The notes beneath the pieces are model-generated. The model was not told the origin of the DNA. It searched no databases and saw only the letters and a list, made by a program, of their open reading frames with translations. Both the position numbers and the translations under genes were made by a program. A DNA stretch of 64,000 bases from Pseudoalteromonas arabiensis (GTDB taxonomy: Bacteria; Pseudomonadota; Gammaproteobacteria; Enterobacterales; Alteromonadaceae), in NCBI RefSeq assembly GCF_001550155.1, contig NZ_LRUF01000019.1, forward strand, positions 1-64,000. The letters are read 5' to 3'. Positions 58,146 through 64,000 of this stretch are shown here, in pieces. Positions within the stretch are counted from its first letter, which is position 1. Each line of letters opens with the position of its first letter.

Positions 58146-58691
58146 ATGTCTTTTCATAAATCAAATCTTATCTGGCTCGACCTGGAAATGACTGGCCTCG
58201 AACCAGCAACAGATAAAATACTCGAAATTGCCACTGTTGTCACCGACAGTGATTTAAACATCTTGGCTGAAGGCCCTGTTATTGCTATTCATCAAAGTGA
58301 TGAACTGCTTGATGGCATGGACGAGTGGTGTACAACTCAGCACGGTCAATCTGGTTTAACAGCTCGTTGTAAAGCAAGCACATTCACTGAACAAGATGCT
58401 ATTGATCAAACACTGGCATTTCTAAAGCAATGGGTACCTGCGGGTGCTTCACCTATGTGTGGTAATTCTATCGGCCAAGACCGCCGCTTTATGAATAAGT
58501 ACATGCCTGAATTGGAAAACTACTTTCACTACCGTAACCTTGATGTGAGTACAGTTAAAGAACTTGCACGTCGTTGGAAACCTGACGTATTAGCGCAAGT
58601 GAACAAAAAAGGTTCACATCTAGCCCTCGACGATATCAAAGATTCGATCATGGAATTAAAGGTTTACCAAGAAAAATTCTTTAATTTGTAA
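58146..58691 (+). CDS. orn: Oligoribonuclease
   Basis: A 3'-5' exoribonuclease of the DEDDh family that degrades 2-5 base RNAs, including pGpG from c-di-GMP. 181 residues, start [20 protein letters not shown] with the first Asp and Glu, then [16 protein letters not shown] and [15 protein letters not shown] chose ATG 58146 with TAAGG 5 bases upstream. It is divergent from rsgA and followed by the tRNA-Gly array. Confidence 0.95.
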   Translation: MSFHKSNLIWLDLEMTGLEPATDKILEIATVVTDSDLNILAEGPVIAIHQSDELLDGMDEWCTTQHGQSGLTARCKASTFTEQDAIDQTLAFLKQWVPAGASPMCGNSIGQDRRFMNKYMPELENYFHYRNLDVSTVKELARRWKPDVLAQVNKKGSHLALDDIKDSIMELKVYQEKFFNL

Positions 58692-58698
58692 AAAACAT

Positions 58699-58736
58699 TT
58701 GCAAACACATCGGATTATTGTAGAATCCTGCCCCGC
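58699..58736 (+). promoter_or_regulatory. Promoter of the tRNA-Gly array
   Basis: TTGCAA (58699-58704), a 16-base spacer, TAGAAT (58721-58726), followed by a GC-rich discriminator (CCTGCCCCGC), typical of stable-RNA promoters. Confidence 0.7.
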
Positions 58737-58784
58737 TTAAGACGTTAACCCTCGCGGGGTTCGTATGTCTCTAAGTAATTGAAT

Positions 58785-58867
58785 GCGGCACTAGCTCAGT
58801 TGCCAGAACGTTTTACCGCAACCTTCAAGGTTGTGCAGCAACGGACAAATTACTGATTACTTATAAA
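58785..58867 (+). repeat. tRNA-Gly-derived unit 1 (83 bases)
   Basis: Starts with the same 18 bases as tRNA-Gly (GCGGCACTAGCTCAGTTG), then CCAGAACGTTTTAC in place of GTAGAG. It keeps the anticodon stem CAACC/GGTTG (58819-58823 with 58829-58833) but its loop is TTCAA instead of TTGCCAA, so the anticodon is lost. GTGCAGC (58833-58839) could pair 6 of 7 with the 5' acceptor. No T-arm and no CCA. The tail ends ACTGATTACTTATAAA. Confidence 0.85.
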
Positions 58868-58949
58868 GCGGCACTAGCTCAGTTGCCAGAACGTTTTACC
58901 GCAACCTTCAGGTTGTGCGACAACGGACAAATTACTGACTACTTATAAA
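58868..58949 (+). repeat. tRNA-Gly-derived unit 2 (82 bases)
   Basis: As unit 1 but with a 4-base anticodon-position loop (CAACC-TTCA-GGTTG). It runs directly into the first intact tRNA-Gly. Confidence 0.85.
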
Positions 58950-59025
58950 GCGGCACTAGCTCAGTTGGTAGAGCGCAACCTTGCCAAGGTTGAGGTCACG
59001 AGTTCGAGCCTCGTGTGCCGCTCCA
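58950..59025 (+). tRNA. tRNA-Gly (GCC), copy 1
   Basis: A 76-base cloverleaf with encoded CCA: acceptor GCGGCAC/GTGCCGC, anticodon arm CAACC-TTGCCAA-GGTTG and T-arm CGAGTTCGAGCCTCG. The trailing CCA is also part of a 9-bp hairpin with the spacer (59023-59031 with 59039-59047). Confidence 0.97.
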
Positions 59026-59097
59026 ATTTCTCACTAAAAGAAATTGGCTTAAGTTTCAAGGGGAAAGTTGAAAGCATTAGCTTGAAACTAGAAAAAT

Positions 59098-59173
59098 GCG
59101 GCACTAGCTCAGTTGGTAGAGCGCAACCTTGCCAAGGTTGAGGTCACGAGTTCGAGCCTCGTGTGCCGCTCCA
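59098..59173 (+). tRNA. tRNA-Gly (GCC), copy 2
   Basis: Identical to copy 1 over all 76 bases. The following spacer again begins with the hairpin that includes the CCA end. Confidence 0.97.
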
Positions 59174-59274
59174 ATTTCTCACCAAAAGAAATTGGCTTAA
59201 GTTTCGAGGGGAAAGTTGAAAGCTCCAAGCTATTCCAACTTTTAACTTGAGTCTTATAACTAGTAACTTATTGT

Positions 59275-59350
59275 GCGGCACTAGCTCAGTTGGTAGAGCG
59301 CAACCTTGCCAAGGTTGAGGTCACGAGTTCGAGCCTCGTGTGCCGCTCCA
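59275..59350 (+). tRNA. tRNA-Gly (GCC), copy 3
   Basis: Identical to copies 1 and 2. The spacer after it has the same hairpin with one end-base change. Confidence 0.97.
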
Positions 59351-59442
59351 ATTTCTCACCAAAAGAAATTGATATAAGTTTTAAGGGGAAAGTTAAAAGC
59401 ATGAGCTTGAAACTAGAAACTTGCAGCTTACAAGTTATTTAT

Positions 59443-59525
59443 GCGGCACTAGCTCAGTTGCCAGAACGTTTCACCGCAACCTTTAGGTTGTGCGCCAACG
59501 GACAAATTACTGACTACTTTTGAAT
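59443..59525 (+). repeat. tRNA-Gly-derived unit 3 (83 bases)
   Basis: Same layout as units 1-2, with CGTTTCACCG in the insert and the stem-loop CAACC-TTTA-GGTTG. The 3' pairing segment reads GTGCGCC. The tail ends ACTTTTGAAT. Confidence 0.83.
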
Positions 59526-59608
59526 GCGGCACTAGCTCAGTTGCCAGAATGTTTTACCGCAACCTTCAGGTTGTGCGCCAACGGACAAATTACTGACTAC
59601 TTTTGAAT
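59526..59608 (+). repeat. tRNA-Gly-derived unit 4 (83 bases)
   Basis: Same layout with AATGTTTTACCG in the insert and the loop TTCA. Identical to unit 5. Confidence 0.85.
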
Positions 59609-59691
59609 GCGGCACTAGCTCAGTTGCCAGAATGTTTTACCGCAACCTTCAGGTTGTGCGCCAACGGACAAATTACTGACTACTTTTGAAT
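59609..59691 (+). repeat. tRNA-Gly-derived unit 5 (83 bases)
   Basis: Identical to unit 4 over 83 bases, which points to recent tandem duplication. Confidence 0.85.
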
Positions 59692-59774
59692 GCGGCACTA
59701 GCTCAGTTGCCAGAATGTTTTACCGCAACCTTCAAGGTTGTGCAGCAACGGACAAATTACTGACTACTTATAAA
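59692..59774 (+). repeat. tRNA-Gly-derived unit 6 (83 bases)
   Basis: Starts like units 4-5 (AATGTTTTACCG) but ends like unit 1 (loop TTCAA, GTGCAGC, tail ACTTATAAA). It looks like a recombinant of the two types and runs directly into tRNA copy 4. Confidence 0.85.
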
Positions 59775-59850
59775 GCGGCACTAGCTCAGTTGGTAGAGCG
59801 CAACCTTGCCAAGGTTGAGGTCACGAGTTCGAGCCTCGTGTGCCGCTCCA
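59775..59850 (+). tRNA. tRNA-Gly (GCC), copy 4
   Basis: Identical to the other three copies. The spacer after it lacks the CCA hairpin seen behind copies 1-3, and the array ends here. Confidence 0.97.
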
Positions 59851-59920
59851 ATCTCTAGACAAATCCCAAAATACTTTCTTAAATAATTTAGTTAATGCCA
59901 AGTTTTGCTTACAGCTTGTT

Positions 59921-60346
59921 TTAGATCTGACCTTGAATCGTCGCGACAATACGTCTTGCACCACCTTGATCTCGGTGTTCACCTAAATAGATACCTTGCC
60001 AAGTACCTAGCATTAAACGGCCTTGATTAATTGGAATGGTGAGCTCAGCACCTAATGTACTGCTTTTTATGTGGGCTGGCATATCATCATCACCTTCATA
60101 ATCATGACGATAATAACTTTGTCGTTCTGGCACAAAATGATTGAAGTGACTTTCCATATCCATTCGTACAGTAGGATCTGCATTTTCGTTAATAGTTAAG
60201 CTTGCAGAAGTATGCTGAATGAAAAGATGTAACAAACCAACTTTGTATTGCCTTATTTCAGGAAGTTGACGAAGTAGCTCGTCATCAATGATGTGAAAGC
60301 CTCGTGAACGAGGCTTCAATTGAATGGTTTTTTGCTGCCAGCTCAT
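59921..60346 (-). CDS. yjbQ: YjbQ family protein (UPF0047)
   Basis: A 141-residue cytoplasmic protein of the secondary thiamine-phosphate synthase (YjbQ) family. Signatures are [28 protein letters not shown] (quoted in part) and [13 protein letters not shown] with conserved His and Glu. Some members can make thiamine phosphate weakly; the physiological role is unclear. It overlaps cheX by 4 bases, so the two are co-translated. Confidence 0.92.
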   Translation of the reverse strand: MSWQQKTIQLKPRSRGFHIIDDELLRQLPEIRQYKVGLLHLFIQHTSASLTINENADPTVRMDMESHFNHFVPERQSYYRHDYEGDDDMPAHIKSSTLGAELTIPINQGRLMLGTWQGIYLGEHRDQGGARRIVATIQGQI

Positions 60347-60810
60347 AGTTTATCAAAGCTAACTTCAATATTAGCGTTACCATCAGCTGAAGTGAATGGA
60401 ATTAACACCTTAGCACCCTCACATTTATGAGCGATTGTATGTCCTTTACCAGACACAACGACAGGTGTTGCCATATCAAACTCATAGCCTTTTTCGCCGA
60501 GTAGGTTTTTAGCGCCACCTGTTACCATATTGGTAATTTCGCCCACCATGTCAGTGACTTCTTCATTGACTGAGTCTGGTCGCTCACCTAGCATTCTTTC
60601 CATAATGGTTAATGCTAGATTTTCATCAAAAGTAATTGATAGTGAGCCTTTTGTTTGTGGCCCCACCATACCAATCAAGCCCGACACATCGCCACGGGCT
60701 AACTCATCTTTTTTTAAACTTGGTTTACCCGGTTTTAATTCTGTTTGAGCCATGGTGCTCAATACATTCAATAATGATGATAAAAAAGGGTTGATGAACT
60801 CTACATTCAT
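60343..60810 (-). CDS. cheX: CheX-like CheY-P phosphatase
   Basis: A 155-residue protein of the CheC/CheX/FliY family, which dephosphorylates CheY-P or similar response regulators. The catalytic E-x-x-N motif is in [15 protein letters not shown] (Glu 91, Asn 94), the single copy fitting CheX. It stands apart from any chemotaxis operon in this window, so its target regulator is unknown. Coupled with yjbQ. Confidence 0.87.
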   Translation of the reverse strand: MNVEFINPFLSSLLNVLSTMAQTELKPGKPSLKKDELARGDVSGLIGMVGPQTKGSLSITFDENLALTIMERMLGERPDSVNEEVTDMVGEITNMVTGGAKNLLGEKGYEFDMATPVVVSGKGHTIAHKCEGAKVLIPFTSADGNANIEVSFDKL

Positions 60811-60886
60811 TGTTTATTTTCCCTCAGATTACGCAGTTAAACTGTTTTTCTAACTATAAGTGTAGTGGCTGTATGTGACAGCGCAC

Positions 60887-61321
60887 TTAATCTTTGCAAT
60901 TTTCACATTTACCGTGAGCTTCGATAGTTTGTCCTGAGACAATAAACCCACTCTCTGCGGCTAGGTTATTTAGTTCGTGTGAAATAACGGTTGAGTGTAA
61001 TTCTTTAACATAGCCACAACTGTCACATATGAGTAATTGTACAGGGTGAATATGATCAAAATGATGGCACAACATAAATGAGTTGGTACTTTCAATTTTG
61101 TGAATAAAGCCAAGTTCTGACAAGAAATCGAGAGCACGATAAATAGTGGCAGGTTTTGCGCCTGACTCTGTTAATTTAAGTTGTTCTAATAAGTCATAAG
61201 CACCAACGCCACCCTGAGCACTTGCTAGCAGGCGGAATACTTTCTCACGGATAGGTGTGAAACGTGCCCCACGATTATCGCAGACTTGTTTTGCTTTACT
61301 GACGAGTGATTCTATATTCAT
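60887..61321 (-). CDS. zur: Zinc uptake regulator Zur (Fur family)
   Basis: A 144-residue DNA-binding repressor of the Fur superfamily. Winged helix N-terminus (RFTPIREKVFRLL, AKPATIYRALDFL), dimerisation half with HHFDHIHPVQ metal ligands, and structural zinc Cys pairs (CDSC and CENC). The E. coli Zur pattern (TPIREKVF, GAYDLLEQL, PATIYRALDFL, HLF/LCHHFD) favours Zur over Fur. It would repress zinc uptake genes. Divergent from the MarC-type gene. Confidence 0.9.
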   Translation of the reverse strand: MNIESLVSKAKQVCDNRGARFTPIREKVFRLLASAQGGVGAYDLLEQLKLTESGAKPATIYRALDFLSELGFIHKIESTNSFMLCHHFDHIHPVQLLICDSCGYVKELHSTVISHELNNLAAESGFIVSGQTIEAHGKCENCKD

Positions 61322-61416
61322 CTTCTCTTATCCTTACGCTACCGTGATATACTAACATACTGTATTGTAGTTGCAGTGTTTTTATTCGCTAACACGTTTT
61401 ATAGGGAGTTTTCTTA

Positions 61417-62037
61417 ATGAATGAATTGCTTGCTGCATTCATTTTCTTTTTTGCCGTCATTGACCCTATTGGTACAGTGCCTGTATTTATTGCTGTTACT
61501 CGTTGGGATGATGCTAAATTTAAGCGTAAAGTTGCGTTAAAGGCAGTTGGCGTTTCTGCATTAGTTTTATTGTTCTTTGTGATTGCTGGTGAACTACTTT
61601 TAAACGCGATCAATATTCCGCTTTCAGCGTTTCAGATTGCCGGAGGTATCGTATTATTAATTTTTGCCTTGTCGATGATATTCGGTGAAAGTAAACCTGA
61701 AACTGAAATCAAAAGCGTTCGCGACAGTACCGAAACTGCTATTTTTCCATTAGCCATTCCTTCTATAGCCAGCCCAGGTGCCATGCTTGGTGCGGTGCTA
61801 ATGACTCGAAATACAGAATACACTTGGTATGAGCAGCTTGTAACATCATCAATCATGCTTTCTGTATTAGTGATTGTGTTGGTTTTATTATTGCTCGCAA
61901 CACATGTACATAAGTTAATTGGCGATAGTGGGGCAAGTATTATTAGCCGAGTAATGGGATTAATTTTATCTTCCGTGGCTGTGACTAATATTTTGGGGGG
62001 GATTGCCCATTACTTTGGTTTAGCTGTGACAGCATAA
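61417..62037 (+). CDS. MarC family integral membrane protein
   Basis: A 206-residue inner membrane protein with about six transmembrane helices. MarC-family signatures: FAVIDPIGTVPVFIAVT at the start and PLAIPSIASPGAMLGAVL in the middle (YhgN/YchE type). The function is unsettled; the old link to multiple antibiotic resistance was not confirmed. It is divergent from zur with 95 bases between starts. Confidence 0.92.
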   Translation: MNELLAAFIFFFAVIDPIGTVPVFIAVTRWDDAKFKRKVALKAVGVSALVLLFFVIAGELLLNAINIPLSAFQIAGGIVLLIFALSMIFGESKPETEIKSVRDSTETAIFPLAIPSIASPGAMLGAVLMTRNTEYTWYEQLVTSSIMLSVLVIVLVLLLLATHVHKLIGDSGASIISRVMGLILSSVAVTNILGGIAHYFGLAVTA

Positions 62038-62135
62038 TTTAAATTTAAAGTGCATTTTCAGTAATTTAAATTTTGAATTATTGCCTGCTTTTATCTAACT
62101 TAAAGGAAGGCAATATAAAATTTAAGGAACAAAGA

Positions 62136-62615
62136 ATGCTCATTAAAAATGTTATTTTATCTATTTTTCTGATTTTTAGTTTAGGCGCTTGCATGGAGCC
62201 AACCTATGATAGTGGTAAGCTAAAAGTGATTGAAGTGACCGACCACGATTTTAAAATTAATGGGGAGAGCGCCGTTACGATAATTGTAGGCCATGCTAAT
62301 GTGGCGGAATACAGCTTTTCTATTCGTAAAAGTGATCTTAAAAAGGGCATACTTTTGCAGTCTGAGTCTGATAACAATTCAAATGTGCGTGCCGATGGTA
62401 CTTTCTTTAGCGAGTATTACGTACAGTCAAAAGATCATGATACACATGCATCCATTGAAATTGTAGAGATAGATCCTGCCCAGAAAGTTGCTCGCATTGC
62501 AGTGGGTGCTAAATTGGTTAATCTGAAAAATGAAGATTATAAAGAGCTTGAAATCACTGTTTTAGAGCTTACAGGCAAAAACCTTGAGCACCTTCTAAAC
62601 GAAGTGAAAATTTAG
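62136..62615 (+). CDS. Lipoprotein of unknown function
   Basis: A 159-residue lipoprotein: lipobox SLGAC (Cys 18), then a beta-rich domain (GKLKVIEVTDHDFKINGES..., IEIVEIDPAQKVARIAVGAKLV). I do not recognise the family. AAGGA lies 7 bases before ATG 62136; the open frame extends to 62073 without support. A terminator follows. Confidence 0.8.
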   Translation: MLIKNVILSIFLIFSLGACMEPTYDSGKLKVIEVTDHDFKINGESAVTIIVGHANVAEYSFSIRKSDLKKGILLQSESDNNSNVRADGTFFSEYYVQSKDHDTHASIEIVEIDPAQKVARIAVGAKLVNLKNEDYKELEITVLELTGKNLEHLLNEVKI

Positions 62616-62639
62616 TCTTTACATTTTTATTTTATTCAT

Positions 62640-62680
62640 CGAAGAAGTGAGATTGCAGTACACTTCTTCGCCTCTTTTCA
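62640..62680 (+). terminator. Intrinsic terminator
   Basis: CGAAGAAGTG/CACTTCTTCG (62640-62649 with 62661-62670), a 10-bp stem, then CCTCTTTTC. Confidence 0.65.
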
Positions 62681-62853
62681 TCATCTGATCTTCGATTAAG
62701 CCATGTGCCGTTTTTCTGTAGCACCCATGTTAGAAAGTAATCATACACGCGAAAAAATCGATTTAATAATATGATTTATAAGTACTTTTATTCGATGTCT
62801 ACTTATTGTCATGCCACTTTAATGAAATAAATAGAAATAGCTAGAAATCCACA

Positions 62854-64000
62854 CTAAATTAAGTCGCTCATTTCCGTTATTTTATCCACTTCTGAACTTA
62901 GCTCTTCAACTGCTTCATCGATGATTTGAATACAGGTATTAACATGCTGTATTTCAGAATCAGTTAACTGCTGTTTAAGCGCATCAGCTTTGGCTAAATC
63001 AACAGAGCTTTGCACTTGTTTAATCATTTGCCTCATCAACAATTGCAGACGTGCGAGCGATATTTCGAATTCTTGGGCGAAGTCAGCCAACATGTAAGCG
63101 GTAAATGGGTGATTAAAATTACCTGCACTGCCAGAACCATATTCACCTATAGACATCGAAAATTGGTTTGCCATTGGTACTTTAGAATTTTCCTCAGCTT
63201 GTCTTGCTTGGATCTCTCGAATAATGGCCTCAATATTTACTAAATCGTAAAATGGCGTAAGACTTAGCCCTTGTTTACCCACAAAGAAACTGATGTTCTT
63301 GCCGTGCGCATCATAGTTGCGTACCAAAATATTAAAGGTCATCCAGCGTATAAGTTGTGTTTGGTACGCTTCGGCATTAGTTGTTTGTACATTAAATAGC
63401 TTCACAAAAGACACACCATCACGAATATAAATACCGTCGCCTTCATCACCATGTTGACGTTCGTATTTGTATGATGGGGGTAGGTTGGTTGCTTGGCAGC
63501 CATCGATAATGTGACGGCGCATAACACGCTGTTGCTCAGTTATTAACTTGCGGTCAAAACGGTCAATCACAAACACACTGACTTCTCCGTATTTTCGTAC
63601 TGCTACGTTTGGTACATCAATACCCGAATGCTTTGCCAATAACATGGTAAATAACTCATTCACGGCGATAAAAGGTGCTTTTCCCGTTTCAAACTTAAAG
63701 ATCTTATTGGAGCAAAGCTGGCCTTCACCAAACCCTAATTTGCCCTCAATTTCTAATAAGTTGAGTTTATCTTGTACACCCGCGACTGATAGCCTTGTAC
63801 GACCATCCCAATAAGTAATAGATTCTCCAGCATTCTTAAAACGAGCTAGCTTTTCGATTAGTTCTTCATTAGTGACTTCTCGAAATGAAGTTTCGGTTTC
63901 TTCATTGTTTTGACTTGTAAATGATAACGCGCCAGATGTGTCAGCGCCGATGATCTTGATAAGCCCAAAGGTATTATTTTTGGAGATAGTTGCATTACTA
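62854..64000 (-). CDS. HipA-type kinase, 5' end outside the window
   Basis: A serine/threonine kinase-like toxin family protein. The frame is open without a stop from 62854 to the window edge (about 382 codons visible), so the N-terminus is cut off. HipA features: GADTSGALSF and RLSVAGVQDKL (N-terminal half), FIAVNELFTMLLAKHSGI, GCQATNLPPSYKYE, RNYDAHGKN (catalytic loop, Asp about 267 from the visible start) and FYDLVN (metal Asp). HipA phosphorylates tRNA synthetases and is held by HipB. A HipB partner would lie beyond the window, as none is seen downstream. Confidence 0.87.
   Translation of the reverse strand, partial: SNATISKNNTFGLIKIIGADTSGALSFTSQNNEETETSFREVTNEELIEKLARFKNAGESITYWDGRTRLSVAGVQDKLNLLEIEGKLGFGEGQLCSNKIFKFETGKAPFIAVNELFTMLLAKHSGIDVPNVAVRKYGEVSVFVIDRFDRKLITEQQRVMRRHIIDGCQATNLPPSYKYERQHGDEGDGIYIRDGVSFVKLFNVQTTNAEAYQTQLIRWMTFNILVRNYDAHGKNISFFVGKQGLSLTPFYDLVNIEAIIREIQARQAEENSKVPMANQFSMSIGEYGSGSAGNFNHPFTAYMLADFAQEFEISLARLQLLMRQMIKQVQSSVDLAKADALKQQLTDSEIQHVNTCIQIIDEAVEELSSEVDKITEMSDLI

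Noticed and set aside
59290..59523. Open frame of 77 codons inside the tRNA-Gly array
   Set aside because: It runs through an intact tRNA gene and a tRNA-like unit, so it is a by-product of the repeats.

Overview
The window reads as the chromosome of a marine gammaproteobacterium of the Alteromonadales, most likely Pseudoalteromonas. This rests on gene content, a moderately AT-rich composition, gene order around polA-engB-yihI-hemN and rsgA/orn-psd, and interspersed GTAGGCGCGA-type palindromes. It is mostly core genome with small accessory patches. No phage, insertion sequence or CRISPR array was seen.

Layout: tuf (1-1185) is followed by two tandem PhoA-type alkaline phosphatases, one secreted and one lipoprotein. 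Then come an exported protein, an SDR oxidoreductase, a small acidic protein coupled to a heme-type fatty acid cis/trans isomerase, a hybrid histidine kinase, a repeat-bearing exported protein, a ModF-like double ABC ATPase and a TraB/GumN protein (4.9-14.3 kb). An ilv operon with leader peptide and attenuator (ilvL-ilvG-ilvM-ilvD-ilvA, no ilvE) fills 14.5-20.2 kb. Next are a membrane-anchored NMT1/THI5-like protein, a methyltransferase, carbonic anhydrase, ubiK, rep, a GAF-GAF-GGDEF protein with a decayed EAL domain, cytochrome c5 and elbB.

The 30-39.5 kb block (polA, a candidate small RNA, yceI, DUF1285, engB, cytochrome c4, a CsrB/CsrC-like RNA, yihI, DUF2489, hemN) keeps the enterobacterial order polA-spf-engB-csrC-yihI-hemN. 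That synteny supports two otherwise unannotated RNA genes. A tRNA-Ile2 (CAU) and a two-gene orphan pair follow, then galE, DUF3016 and the complete EF-P module epmB/efp/epmA.

From 46 to 56 kb there are a TonB-dependent receptor, a thioesterase, a META-domain lipoprotein and a TPP-riboswitch-led thiamine operon (thiC-thiO-thiS-thiG-thiDE fusion-thiF). Then come psd, rsgA and divergent orn. A tRNA-Gly array (58.7-59.85 kb) holds four intact genes and six tandem deleted tRNA-like units. The window ends with yjbQ, cheX, zur, marC, a lipoprotein and a HipA-type kinase cut by the window edge.

The most unusual features are the tandem tRNA-Gly derivatives that appear to lack T-arm and anticodon, the CsrB/C-like RNA with upstream TGTGAG motifs, and the structured small-RNA candidate in the spf position behind polA.
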